Shown piece by piece: positions 6,436 to 11,158 of a DNA stretch of 37,588 nucleotides. This stretch comes from a virus: IMG/VR virus record IMGVR_UViG_3300010354_000231, positions 1 through 37,588 of that record. The stretch is one strand, 5' to 3'. The translations under genes were made by a program, and so were the position numbers. Each line of letters opens with the position of its first letter. Positions within the stretch are counted from its first letter, which is position 1. Below the pieces are notes generated by a model that was not told where the DNA came from, searched no databases, and was given only the letters and a program-made list of their open reading frames with translations.

Positions 6436-6521
6436 CTTGGCTTGCGTTCTATCATGAATCCGCGAAAATGTCAAGACCTCCGAAAAACTGTCACGGACCC
6501 CAGACATAAAAACACAGAGGG

Positions 6522-6550
6522 TTGACAAAATACTCATAGGGTCTTATAGT
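6522..6550 (+). promoter_or_regulatory. Consensus sigma70 promoter of a short transcript
   Basis: TTGACA at 6522-6527, 17-nt spacer, TATAGT at 6545-6550. The predicted start near 6557 lies only 12 nt before a terminator stem, so the product would be a very short RNA. Confidence 0.75.
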
Positions 6551-6556
6551 GTATTT

Positions 6557-6616
6557 GTGGGTGGGGAAAAGATCTAGACTAGATGCTCTACAAAGTCTAG
6601 TCAAGATCTTTTTTTT
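6557..6616 (+). ncRNA. Candidate ~60-nt phage small RNA
   Basis: Predicted from a consensus promoter (6522-6550) and a strong intrinsic terminator ending at 6616. The RNA would have a short G-rich 5' tail (GTGGGTGGGG) and a long hairpin with a 12-nt loop. Its 5' stem arm is complementary to CTAG leader elements ahead of genes at 8344 and 11156. It could be a base-pairing regulator, a decoy or an R-loop primer for replication. Expression is not shown. The start is approximate. Confidence 0.45.
6569..6616 (+). terminator. Strong intrinsic terminator
   Basis: Stem arms AAGATCTAGACTAGA (6569-6583) and TCTAGTCAAGATCTT (6596-6610) pair with one mismatch in 15, loop of 12 nt, then eight T (6609-6616). 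A second perfect complement of the first ten bases of the 5' arm lies at 6619-6628 and could form a competing structure. Confidence 0.8.
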
Positions 6617-6641
6617 CTTCTAGATCTTATTCGTGTATCAG

Positions 6642-6732
6642 TCAACTAGATTATTCAACTAGATTATTCAACTAGATTATCATCATATCACAGTTTTATT
6701 ATATCAATCATATCATAAGTCAACTAGATTAT
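6642..6732 (+). repeat. 13-bp repeat TCAACTAGATTAT, three in tandem plus one
   Basis: Perfect copies at 6642-6654, 6655-6667, 6668-6680 and, after a 39-nt AT-rich gap, 6720-6732. The block is AT-rich and lacks coding potential. Three tandem AT-rich 13-mers next to iterons recall DNA-unwinding elements of replication origins, although the sequence differs from the E. coli oriC 13-mers. Confidence 0.8.
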
Positions 6733-6758
6733 TCTGTTATCATCATAATCATTCATAA

Positions 6759-6810
6759 AATCTAGTAGAGATCATATACATACATCATAATTAAAATCTA
6801 GTCGAGACAC
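6759..6810 (+). repeat. Two CTAG leader-type elements
   Basis: AATCTAGTAGAGATCAT at 6759-6775 and AATCTAGTCGAGACAC at 6795-6810. Related copies precede the genes at 8344 (8296-8313) and 11156 (11141-11158). Confidence 0.6.
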
Positions 6811-6816
6811 TCACAG

Positions 6817-6856
6817 AACTGGCACACTTGACATCTCATCTAGATTTTCTTATACT
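6817..6856 (+). promoter_or_regulatory. Consensus promoter with TGGCACA motif
   Basis: AACTGGCACA at 6817-6826, then TTGACA at 6828-6833, a 17-nt spacer and TATACT at 6851-6856. The best match to sigma70 consensus in the window. Here the upstream motif lies 25 nt from the -10, closer than in the other cassettes. Confidence 0.8.
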
Positions 6857-6882
6857 GTTCACATAGTTTCTCAGGAGTTCTT

Positions 6883-7056
6883 ATGGTCAGTCCTTATCTT
6901 GCTGCTCAAAAAACTAAGTTCAGAGTCACACTGGAATTGGAAGTACTAGAAGACTTTGATCCCCATCAAATTGATTGGGCAAAAGTTCTCGATCTGCAAG
7001 GGAATGAAACAGTAGACTCTTATGTTGAGAATCTATCAGCACCAGATCGTTGGTGA
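6883..7056 (+). CDS. Hypothetical small protein (57 aa)
   Basis: ATG 6883 has a good AGGAG ribosome site at 6873-6877 and a consensus promoter, so this is likely a strongly expressed early gene. The protein contains a strand-like KFRVTLELEVLEDFDPHQIDW and ends LSAPDRW. The pattern suggests a small alpha/beta fold. It is a single-gene transcript, closed by a terminator at 7080. Function unknown. Confidence 0.75.
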   Translation: MVSPYLAAQKTKFRVTLELEVLEDFDPHQIDWAKVLDLQGNETVDSYVENLSAPDRW

Positions 7057-7079
7057 AATTATATCTCAGTTTATCTTAT

Positions 7080-7116
7080 AACTCCTCAGTCTATCACAAG
7101 ATTGGGGAGTTTTTTC
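7080..7116 (+). terminator. Intrinsic terminator
   Basis: AACTCC (7080-7085) pairs with GGAGTT (7106-7111), followed by a T run. The large 20-nt loop makes it weaker than the terminator at 6569. Confidence 0.55.
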
Positions 7117-7134
7117 TTATGTGGACACTTAAAA

Positions 7135-7180
7135 AACTGGTACATGAATTCCCCAATATTGCTTGATTATCCCGTATATT
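7135..7180 (+). promoter_or_regulatory. Promoter cassette: motif plus -10, weak -35
   Basis: AACTGGTACA at 7135-7144, TATATT at 7175-7180 (31 nt from motif end to -10). The -35 position (CCCAAT, 7152) is not recognisable, so activity may depend on the upstream motif. No GC hairpin here. Confidence 0.5.
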
Positions 7181-7205
7181 AATAAGGTCCCAAGCAATTC
7201 CACTC

Positions 7206-7373
7206 ATGAGAGAGTTCAGAATTAAAGTTGAAACAAATGATGGTTGCAAGACAATTTGGTATGAAAAGTCCAAAGCAAAAAATGCTTCTTCAATTATTTG
7301 TGAAAGGGTCACTAATCAACTAATGGGATTGAACCTAAAAAGAGTTGAAGTTGATCTTGTGGGGGCAGTCTGA
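7206..7373 (+). CDS. Hypothetical small basic protein (55 aa)
   Basis: ATG 7206 lies 25 nt after the -10 of its cassette. The protein (MREFRIKVETNDGCKTIWYE...) looks like a beta hairpin, then a helix (SKAKNASSIICERVTNQL) and a final strand (NLKRVEVDLVGAV), a compact beta-beta-alpha-beta arrangement. It is basic and could bind nucleic acid, though no motif proves it. The next cassette begins 2 nt after the stop. Confidence 0.7.
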   Translation: MREFRIKVETNDGCKTIWYEKSKAKNASSIICERVTNQLMGLNLKRVEVDLVGAV

Positions 7374-7374
7374 G

Positions 7375-7420
7375 AAGTGGCACAGGGGCAGTTGACAGAT
7401 GCTGCCCCATCCTTTAAATT
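7375..7420 (+). promoter_or_regulatory. Promoter cassette with -35 inside hairpin loop
   Basis: AAGTGGCACA at 7375-7384; stem GGGGCAG (7385-7391) and CTGCCCC (7402-7408); TTGACA at 7392-7397 lies in the loop; 17-nt spacer; TAAATT at 7415-7420. Confidence 0.7.
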
Positions 7421-7442
7421 ACTTGTGTTCCTGAGAGATCTC

Positions 7443-7649
7443 ATGATTTTTGCCATCTCCAAAATCAACAACTGCACGTATACTTTGGATGCAAACAATC
7501 AGCGGGTTTTGATGTATGCTCCGCTTCTGCCTGATGGTTCATACGAAACCGCAGGATCTGCCTATGATTGGGTAGAGTGGGACCGTCTGGATGATGATGC
7601 TCTGGAAGAAGCAGACCGCATCCATAAACTGCTTCTGGCAGAGGTGTGA
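7443..7649 (+). CDS. Hypothetical small protein (68 aa)
   Basis: ATG 7443 chosen over an upstream GTG at 7377 because the promoter -10 lies at 7415, between the two. The product reads as two strands (IFAISKINNCTYTLDANNQRVLMYAPL, with turns), a linker with a conserved-looking DWVEWDRL, and an acidic C-terminal helix (DDDALEEADRIHKLLLAEV). No family recognised. Single-gene unit between two promoter cassettes. Confidence 0.65.
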   Translation: MIFAISKINNCTYTLDANNQRVLMYAPLLPDGSYETAGSAYDWVEWDRLDDDALEEADRIHKLLLAEV

Positions 7650-7658
7650 CACTCTAAG

Positions 7659-7703
7659 AACTGTCACATGTGTCCTGGGCATGACCCTAAACTGCCCTAT
7701 TAT
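7659..7703 (+). promoter_or_regulatory. Promoter cassette, weak -35
   Basis: AACTGTCACA at 7659-7668 and TATTAT at 7698-7703, 30 nt from motif end to -10. The -35 position (CTGGGC, 7675) is poor. This places the next start at 7728 rather than 7668. Confidence 0.5.
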
Positions 7704-7727
7704 TCATTTGTTCACCACCGAACTCCA

Positions 7728-8234
7728 ATGAGCATCACTCTCACTTCCAACTGGCAAGAAGTTCACCCTGAACTTGTGGGTGATATTGAGAATCTGATTG
7801 ATGAAGGTTATGATCTGGATGATATTCTCCAGTTCATTGATGTTTATGAAACTGAAAACTTTGATTATTGTCAGGAATTTCTTGACATCAAAGCAGCAAC
7901 AGATGCTCGTAATTGTGAGATTGATGAATTCATTGAAAAGTATGATTTTGATGATTTTATCAACTATTACGTTCAGTATTATGAACTGAGCGAAAACTAT
8001 TGCGAAGATGCTGTAGATGCTTACATTGAGTGTTACGGCATTGATTATCTGAATTCCTTTGAAGATTCCTATGAAGGATCTTTCAATGATCATGAGGAAT
8101 TCATTGATAATTACCTGGAAAATTACGGTTCTGATATTCCTTCGTGGATCGTGATTGATTATGATGCAACATGGGAACATTCTCTGCGTCATGATTATTC
8201 TGAGCAAAACGGATTTTATTTCCGTGATAACTGA
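7728..8234 (+). CDS. ardA: ArdA-like antirestriction protein
   Basis: 168 residues from ATG 7728, matching the usual ArdA length. The in-frame ATG at 7668 lies upstream of the predicted -10. The sequence is extremely acidic, with Asp/Glu spread along helices (DIENLIDEGYDLDDILQFID; CEIDEFIEKYDFDDFINYY), as expected for a protein that mimics DNA. The C-terminal third has the ArdA-type order F-D-Y-G-F-(D)-EFI, then YGSDIPSWIVIDYDATW and a DYSEQNGFYFR end. ArdA proteins bind type I restriction-modification enzymes in place of DNA and block restriction and often methylation. The phage would need it early after entry. Assignment rests on pattern and composition. Confidence 0.75.
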   Translation: MSITLTSNWQEVHPELVGDIENLIDEGYDLDDILQFIDVYETENFDYCQEFLDIKAATDARNCEIDEFIEKYDFDDFINYYVQYYELSENYCEDAVDAYIECYGIDYLNSFEDSYEGSFNDHEEFIDNYLENYGSDIPSWIVIDYDATWEHSLRHDYSEQNGFYFRDN

Positions 8235-8243
8235 GAACATCTA

Positions 8244-8319
8244 GACTAGATATGCGTGATGTGCCAGTCATCAAACTGGCACATCTAGTTCAAAAAATCT
8301 AGTCGAGATCATGTATTCT
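8244..8319 (+). promoter_or_regulatory. Nested inverted repeat with motif and extended -10 promoter
   Basis: Inner stem GATGTGCCAGT (8258-8268) with ACTGGCACATC (8275-8285), perfect over 11 bp. Outer arms GACTAGAT (8244-8251) and ATCTAGTC (8297-8304). The motif AACTGGCACA (8274-8283) forms part of the stem and lies 31 nt before TATTCT (8314-8319), which has an upstream TG. Confidence 0.6.
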
Positions 8320-8343
8320 AATCTAGTTCACCTCTGAACCATC

Positions 8344-8481
8344 ATGAACACCGAACAGTTTTATTCTCTTTGGGAAAAGTTTGCACTCTCTTCAATTGTT
8401 GACAATCTCCCAGAAGATGTAGAAAAGTTCTGCGAAGATCATGAAATCACAGTTGATTATTTCATTCAGGAGTTTATCTGA
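8344..8481 (+). CDS. Small acidic helical protein (45 aa)
   Basis: ATG 8344 follows the nested hairpin and a CTAG leader element. Product MNTEQFYSLWEKFALSSIVD, then NLPEDVEKFCEDHEITVDYFIQEFI: two or three short helices, acidic. The TGATG overlap with the next gene supports translation. A tiny frame (ATG 8311, eight codons) lies in its leader. No family recognised. Confidence 0.6.
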   Translation: MNTEQFYSLWEKFALSSIVDNLPEDVEKFCEDHEITVDYFIQEFI

Positions 8482-8702
8482 TGGCACTCTCTAATCAAAC
8501 AATCAACAATCTTGCAGTTGCATTAACTCCTGAGGTTATCAACACAATCTATTCCGATGAACGTTGGATAGATTTTATGTGTGAGATTGTTCCTGAGATT
8601 GTATCAGAAAAATTAGGTTCTGATGACATAGATCTTGTGGTTGAGATTGCACAATGTATTTCTGATAATATCTTACTCACACCATATAAAAAACTTTCTT
8701 GA
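8481..8702 (+). CDS. Hypothetical helical protein (73 aa)
   Basis: Start overlaps the previous stop by one base (TGATG), so translation is probably coupled. The product is acidic and helical (LAVALTPEVINTIYSDERWIDFM; IVPEIVSEKLGSDDIDLVVEIAQC). An AGGAG at 8468 serves as ribosome site. A terminator follows at 8766. Function unknown. Confidence 0.7.
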   Translation: MALSNQTINNLAVALTPEVINTIYSDERWIDFMCEIVPEIVSEKLGSDDIDLVVEIAQCISDNILLTPYKKLS

Positions 8703-8765
8703 GAAAAAGAATAATTCTTATTTGTTTGCTTTTCTTTTCATTCTTTACAGAAAGCACCAAACAAT

Positions 8766-8790
8766 GGGGGGCACGTTCCCCCTTTCTTAT
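8766..8790 (+). terminator. Intrinsic terminator after the 8344-8702 pair
   Basis: GGGGG (8766-8770) pairs with CCCCC (8778-8782), followed by TTTCTTAT. The following sequence to 8802 is AT-rich and holds nothing recognisable. Confidence 0.6.
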
Positions 8791-8802
8791 TATAATTTAA
8801 TA

Positions 8803-8864
8803 ATTATTTCAAAGCTGCTTCGGTGACGATGTATTGTCGTCCTCAGGGATACCCCTCCCCTCCT
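8803..8864 (+). repeat. Two-copy intergenic element, copy 1
   Basis: Starts ATTATTTCAA and ends with a block TCAGGG-TACCCC-CCCCTCCT (8843-8864) that matches copy 2 (11603-11624) at 20 of 22 positions. Between them the copies are alignable with scattered differences (GGTG, CGA). The tail CCCCTCCT resembles an anti-Shine-Dalgarno sequence. No ORF is shared. From 8865 to 8925 the sequence is C-rich without a gene. Confidence 0.6.
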
Positions 8865-8925
8865 CTGGTTTCCAATATTATAAACCCCTCCCCCTCATGG
8901 GGGTGCCAGGTGGTGCCACTTTCTG

Positions 8926-8970
8926 GACTGTCCACCAGCGGTGCCTAGGTGCCCCTGGAAGCGCCATACT
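8926..8970 (+). promoter_or_regulatory. Promoter cassette, degenerate
   Basis: GACTGTCCAC at 8926-8935 is a weak match to the upstream motif, 30 nt before CATACT (8965-8970). The -35 position is poor. GCCATACTGAT is shared with the cassette at 10858. Confidence 0.4.
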
Positions 8971-8995
8971 GATGGAGTCCTGAGGGATTTACCCC

Positions 8996-9241
8996 ATGAT
9001 CATCCAACAGATTGGCAGCAACCAAACGGAACTCATGCTGGCAGATGGGACTGAGATCCTGATCTCCTACGCTACCCCTGTTGCTGCCCGCATCCCTGGA
9101 AGGGGATGGGTCCGCACTGCTCACAAGTGGAGCAGCACCACCACCAAACACATTAACAAGTGGTTGGTGAATAAGATTGGGCGGATTGATTGTGTGCCCG
9201 CAGTAGATCAGTGGGAACTCGATAAACTGATCGCCTTCTGA
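8996..9241 (+). CDS. Conserved small phage protein, DUF8033-like (81 aa)
   Basis: ATG 8996 follows the promoter by 26 nt. The sequence has a strand-rich start (IIQQIGSNQTELMLADGTEILISYATPVAARI), a basic middle (KWSSTTTKHINKWL) and a terminal helix. From memory the order GSNQTEL-DGT-ISY-TPVAA-KWS-TT-HINKWL is that of a small phage and bacterial domain of unknown function (DUF8033). No enzymatic residues are evident. The stop overlaps the next motif (AACTGGCACA begins at 9241). Confidence 0.65.
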   Translation: MIIQQIGSNQTELMLADGTEILISYATPVAARIPGRGWVRTAHKWSSTTTKHINKWLVNKIGRIDCVPAVDQWELDKLIAF

Positions 9242-9284
9242 ACTGGCACACGGGGGGCATCCTGCCCCCCTGATCTGCTACACT
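9241..9284 (+). promoter_or_regulatory. Promoter cassette with GC hairpin
   Basis: AACTGGCACA at 9241-9250; stem GGGGGGCA (9252-9259) and TGCCCCCC (9263-9270); TACACT at 9279-9284, 29 nt after the motif. The -35 position (9256-9261) falls across the hairpin apex. Leader reads GAACGAGTCAACC. Confidence 0.6.
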
Positions 9285-9309
9285 GAACGAGTCAACCAAG
9301 GGAACCCCC

Positions 9310-9492
9310 ATGGCAATCCTGAGCACCCCCAGCGCCATCCGTAAGGTCTTCTACGCTAACCTGGACCTCCGTGCCCGTGTTGGTGATGAGATCACCGCGA
9401 TCAGTGTTGGATCCGCCTACATTGGCGCCTACCGTACCCAGCAGGGCATCGAAATCTGCTGGGGAATCCTGAACGAAAACGAGGCGCTGTGA
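9310..9492 (+). CDS. Hypothetical small protein (60 aa)
   Basis: ATG 9310 sits 25 nt after the -10 with AAGGGAA upstream. The product starts MAILSTPSAIRKVFYANLDL and then has a strand-rich RVGDEITAISVGSAYIGAYR and GIEICWGIL, suggesting a small beta barrel. GC-rich, C-ending codons appear from here on, unlike the first 8 kb. Function unknown. Confidence 0.65.
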   Translation: MAILSTPSAIRKVFYANLDLRARVGDEITAISVGSAYIGAYRTQQGIEICWGILNENEAL

Positions 9493-9501
9493 CAGTCTGA
9501 C

Positions 9502-9546
9502 AAGTGGCACTGAGGGATAGACACCCTCTGCCACTTCCTTTATACT
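9502..9546 (+). promoter_or_regulatory. Promoter cassette, -35 exactly in loop
   Basis: AAGTGGCA (9502-9509) pairs with TGCCACTT (9529-9536) and GAGGG (9512-9516) with CCCTC (9524-9528). The 7-nt loop holds TAGACA (9518-9523), 17 nt before TATACT (9541-9546). The motif itself is one stem arm. Confidence 0.75.
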
Positions 9547-9572
9547 GATTCTGTTGAGTTCTTCAACCCATC

Positions 9573-9707
9573 ATGACTTTCTCCTATTTTGACAAGGATC
9601 AAATCGAAGAAGTTTCCTACTTTGATTTTGTGGATGAAATGACTGAGGAAATTGAGTATGATGACCTCGCAGAAGGTCTCCCCCTTGACACTAACTACGA
9701 TTTCTGA
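9573..9707 (+). CDS. Small acidic SYFD-type protein, paralog of gene at 12119 (44 aa)
   Basis: ATG 9573 follows the promoter by 26 nt. The product contains QIEEVSYFDFVDEMTEEIE, closely matching QIEEFSYFDMVEEMCESIR in the gene at 12119, so the two arose by duplication. Very acidic with Tyr/Phe; likely helical. This copy lacks the Asp/Tyr-rich C-terminal extension of the other. The stop overlaps the next ATG (TGATG). Function unknown. Confidence 0.6.
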   Translation: MTFSYFDKDQIEEVSYFDFVDEMTEEIEYDDLAEGLPLDTNYDF

Positions 9708-9808
9708 TGTTTGATCTCCTGTTCTCCGAGGGTGTTATCATTTGGGATGGTGACACCCCCATTCTTTCCGAGGATTCCTCCGATGACGACTCTGACTCTA
9801 ACTCCTGA
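9707..9808 (+). CDS. Tiny acidic protein (33 aa)
   Basis: ATG 9707 overlaps the preceding TGA. The product starts MFDLLFSEGVIIWDGDTPIL and ends in a Ser/Asp run (SEDSSDDDSDSNS), an acidic disordered tail. The stop/start coupling argues that it is translated. The next gene starts 26 nt before its end in another frame. No family recognised. Confidence 0.5.
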   Translation: MFDLLFSEGVIIWDGDTPILSEDSSDDDSDSNS

Positions 9809-9932
9809 CGAAATCTGTGCTCTGTTGGAACTCATCGAATTCCATGATGATTGGGAGGAAGTGAGTGAGATTGTGGGTGCAGATGTGCCCGCATTGTATG
9901 AAAAACTTCACGACATGTTGCCCAAAGGATGA
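9783..9932 (+). CDS. Small LTxxEL-type helical protein (49 aa)
   Basis: ATG 9783 used because the upstream part of this frame belongs to the previous gene. Product MTTLTLTPDEICALLELIEF, then HDDWEEVSEIVGADVPALYEKLHDML: two to three helices. The opening resembles the genes at 4408 and 12922. Overlaps the next gene by 4 nt (ATGA). Confidence 0.6.
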   Translation: MTTLTLTPDEICALLELIEFHDDWEEVSEIVGADVPALYEKLHDMLPKG

Positions 9933-10066
9933 ACAATTTTCTCACGGGTGTCGTTGTTGGCATCCTCGTTGCTACAGTTGGTTTCAATGGGGTTGCTGAA
10001 CTTGGCAACCGTGCAGTTCAATCAATCCAATCATTTGCACTGAACAATGCTGTTTCAAGTCACTGA
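9929..10066 (+). CDS. Conserved small membrane protein (45 aa)
   Basis: ATGA overlap at 9929. Residues 4-24 (FLTGVVVGILVATVGFNGVA) are a Gly/Val-rich transmembrane helix, followed by an amphipathic tail (NRAVQSIQSFALNN). I recall small cyanophage proteins of the form FL-GV-VG-VGF-G-A-(M) with the same topology. Role unknown; perhaps membrane takeover. The next gene overlaps its end by 20 nt in another frame. Confidence 0.6.
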   Translation: MNNFLTGVVVGILVATVGFNGVAELGNRAVQSIQSFALNNAVSSH

Positions 10067-10241
10067 AATTGAGTTTGATTTTGATGATGAAGACCTTCAT
10101 CCTGAAGAAAAGTCTGACATCATCGATGATACTGTTGGTCAAATCTGGGAGGCAGATGATGAAGATGATCTCGTAGAAGAGATCACCTGTGCTACAGGTT
10201 GGTGCATCAAATCCATCGATTACCGTCACGTTCTTTCCTAA
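10047..10241 (+). CDS. Conserved acidic cyanophage-type protein (64 aa)
   Basis: ATG 10047 lies inside the previous gene. Product shows VTEIEFDFDDEDLHPEEK, then VGQIWEADDEDDLVEEIT and a C-terminal TGWCIKSIDYRHVLS. This order (FDF-DD, WEA-DEDDLVEEIT-ATGWCIKSIDY) is one I recall across T4-like cyanophage genomes. The predicted fold is a beta-alpha-beta mini-domain with a strongly acidic face. TAA/ATG overlap with the next gene. Confidence 0.7.
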   Translation: MLFQVTEIEFDFDDEDLHPEEKSDIIDDTVGQIWEADDEDDLVEEITCATGWCIKSIDYRHVLS

Positions 10242-10516
10242 TGTACCGCACACTTTCTGAACTCAAGCGATCAGTAGATCAACTGATTGAACAACAGGGC
10301 GAGGATGCACCTTGCGCTGCATTTGTATTCACAAAGGAGGATGTTTTCTATTATCCTATCGGTGAGGATGGTTTTGAGGATCTTGATACTCAAGAGCGTC
10401 TAAGTGACTTTGATACTGATGACGTTCTCACTGAACTTGGTGGATGTGATTACATCTACGAACAAGTCTTTGAGATCATTGATGATGAGGTAAAACGTGT
10501 TCGTAACAAACAATGA
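10241..10516 (+). CDS. Conserved cyanophage-type protein (91 aa)
   Basis: ATG 10241 shares its A with the previous stop. N-terminal helix (YRTLSELKRSVDQLIEQQG), then strand-rich APCAAFVFTKEDVFYYPI and an acidic C-terminal half (LSDFDTDDVLTELGGCDYIYEQ). I recall similar small proteins as conserved hypotheticals in cyanophages. Probably part of the same co-translated group with the neighbours at 9573-10808. Confidence 0.65.
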   Translation: MYRTLSELKRSVDQLIEQQGEDAPCAAFVFTKEDVFYYPIGEDGFEDLDTQERLSDFDTDDVLTELGGCDYIYEQVFEIIDDEVKRVRNKQ

Positions 10517-10572
10517 TTGAACTTTTTGCCTCGATTGTTCTACGCTATCACTTTCATCATTACTTCCAATGA
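10513..10572 (+). CDS. Possible 19-aa peptide between two ATGA junctions
   Basis: ATG 10513 overlaps the previous stop and its own TGA (10570-10572) overlaps the next ATG at 10569, so it bridges its neighbours exactly. Product MIELFASIVLRYHFHHYFQ is hydrophobic then His/aromatic-rich. Either a real micropeptide or a coupling device that carries ribosomes to the next gene. Short length keeps the call weak. Confidence 0.35.
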   Translation: MIELFASIVLRYHFHHYFQ

Positions 10573-10808
10573 CGAACAACGCTTACACCTGGACTGACGA
10601 TTTCAGCGCACTTGTTGAGAAGTATGCTGAGTTTGTGATGGATTGCATGGACATGAAAACCATGGAACAATTCGTCTTTGATACACTTGTTCAGTCTTAC
10701 AATGACTACACTGAGGAAGAACTTATCAACGAAATCCGTGATCATCAGGGTGATGAATGGTTCGAAGATCATGGCGTTGAGTTAAAAGAATCACCCGATG
10801 CCGTGTGA
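10569..10808 (+). CDS. Conserved cyanophage-type acidic protein (79 aa)
   Basis: Starts at an ATGA junction. The product has DFSALVEKYAEFVMDCMDM, then MEQFVFDTLVQSY and YTEEELINEIRDHQGDEWFEDHG: three acidic helices. The EKYAEFVM-CMD and YTEEELI-EI segments recall a small protein frequent in T4-like cyanophages. Last gene of the 9573-10808 unit; the next cassette starts 9 nt after the stop. Confidence 0.7.
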   Translation: MTNNAYTWTDDFSALVEKYAEFVMDCMDMKTMEQFVFDTLVQSYNDYTEEELINEIRDHQGDEWFEDHGVELKESPDAV

Positions 10809-10817
10809 CGGTTAAGC

Positions 10818-10863
10818 AAGTGGCACACGGGGGGTTGTGATGCCCCCTGATCCGTGCCATACT
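10818..10863 (+). promoter_or_regulatory. Promoter cassette, -35 in hairpin loop
   Basis: AAGTGGCACA at 10818-10827; GGGGGG (10829-10834) pairs with CCCCC (10843-10847); TTGTGA (10835-10840) lies in the loop; 17-nt spacer; CATACT at 10858-10863. A second leader stem, CAGGGG (10872-10877) with CCCCTG (10890-10895), follows. Confidence 0.7.
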
Positions 10864-10919
10864 GATTGCATCAGGGGGAGGGAAACCAACCCCTGAATCC
10901 CACAACCCCCAACGTTACC

Positions 10920-11078
10920 ATGCGTTACATTCCTTCCACCGACCGTGCCGTGAGCATTGACGAAATTGCCGAGCAGTGCCGTCAAGCGATCCTGCGGGCA
11001 AACCAGGAACCCGACTTCTATGACGAAGTGTGTCAGTTTGAAGAGTGGGACGAAGAGATTGCCGCTGCCGTGTGGTAA
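10920..11078 (+). CDS. Hypothetical small acidic protein (52 aa)
   Basis: ATG 10920 chosen because the frame upstream of it is leader sequence with a second hairpin and starts only with TTG. Product MRYIPSTDRAVSIDEIAEQC, then RQAILRANQEPDFYDEVCQFEEWDEEIAAAVW: helical, ending in an acidic Trp-containing helix. The stop is followed directly by a CTAG element and hairpin. No family recognised. Confidence 0.65.
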   Translation: MRYIPSTDRAVSIDEIAEQCRQAILRANQEPDFYDEVCQFEEWDEEIAAAVW

Positions 11079-11083
11079 TCTAG

Positions 11084-11129
11084 TCTAGGTACGGGGGACA
11101 CCTCAAGTCCCCCACAATCAACCCATCAA
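11084..11129 (+). promoter_or_regulatory. Degenerate promoter cassette with GC hairpin
   Basis: Stem GGGGGAC (11093-11099) with GTCCCCC (11107-11113). The geometry would put the -35 in the loop (11101-11106) and a -10 at 11124 (CATCAA), but both hexamers are poor. May act mainly as terminator or RNA structure. Confidence 0.35.
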
Positions 11130-11140
11130 ATCTAGTTTAA

Positions 11141-11158
11141 AATCTAGTCGAAATCATG
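11141..11158 (+). repeat. CTAG leader element touching a start codon
   Basis: AATCTAGTCGAAATCATG; the final ATG is the start of the gene at 11156. Bases 11142-11155 complement the 5' stem arm of the candidate small RNA at 12 of 14 positions. Confidence 0.5.

Larger units (their letters stand above)
6202..6882. other. 681-base non-coding region with repeats, promoters and candidate origin
   Basis: No credible ORF on either strand. In order it holds an extended -10 promoter (6308), five 20-bp tandem repeats (6336-6435), a pair of imperfect direct repeats (about 6463-6500, sharing CCG-AAAA-GTCA-GACC), a consensus promoter (6522) followed by a terminator, 13-bp repeats (6642-6732), two CTAG leader-like elements and the promoter of the next gene. 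This density of repeats and AT-rich DNA fits a replication origin or a control locus. That role is inference. Confidence 0.55.

Noticed and set aside
6642-6680. Identity of the 13-mers with E. coli oriC 13-mers
   Set aside because: Same length and copy number, but the sequences do not match and no DnaA boxes were recognised; only the general analogy is kept.
6202-6882. tRNA genes in the non-coding region
   Set aside because: No cloverleaf or T-arm (GTTCRA) sequence could be found in a suitable arrangement.
7377-7442. GTG start extending the gene at 7443
   Set aside because: The hairpin, -35 and -10 lie within this stretch, so it is promoter rather than coding.
7704-8240. 178-codon open frame on the minus strand opposite the ArdA-like gene
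   Set aside because: The Asp/Glu/Tyr-rich codons opposite produce an Ile/Asn/Phe-rich shadow; no ribosome site and no matching neighbours.
8311-8337. Eight-codon leader frame (MYSNLVHL)
   Set aside because: Could be a leader peptide, but its start overlaps the -10 box, so it is probably not transcribed intact.
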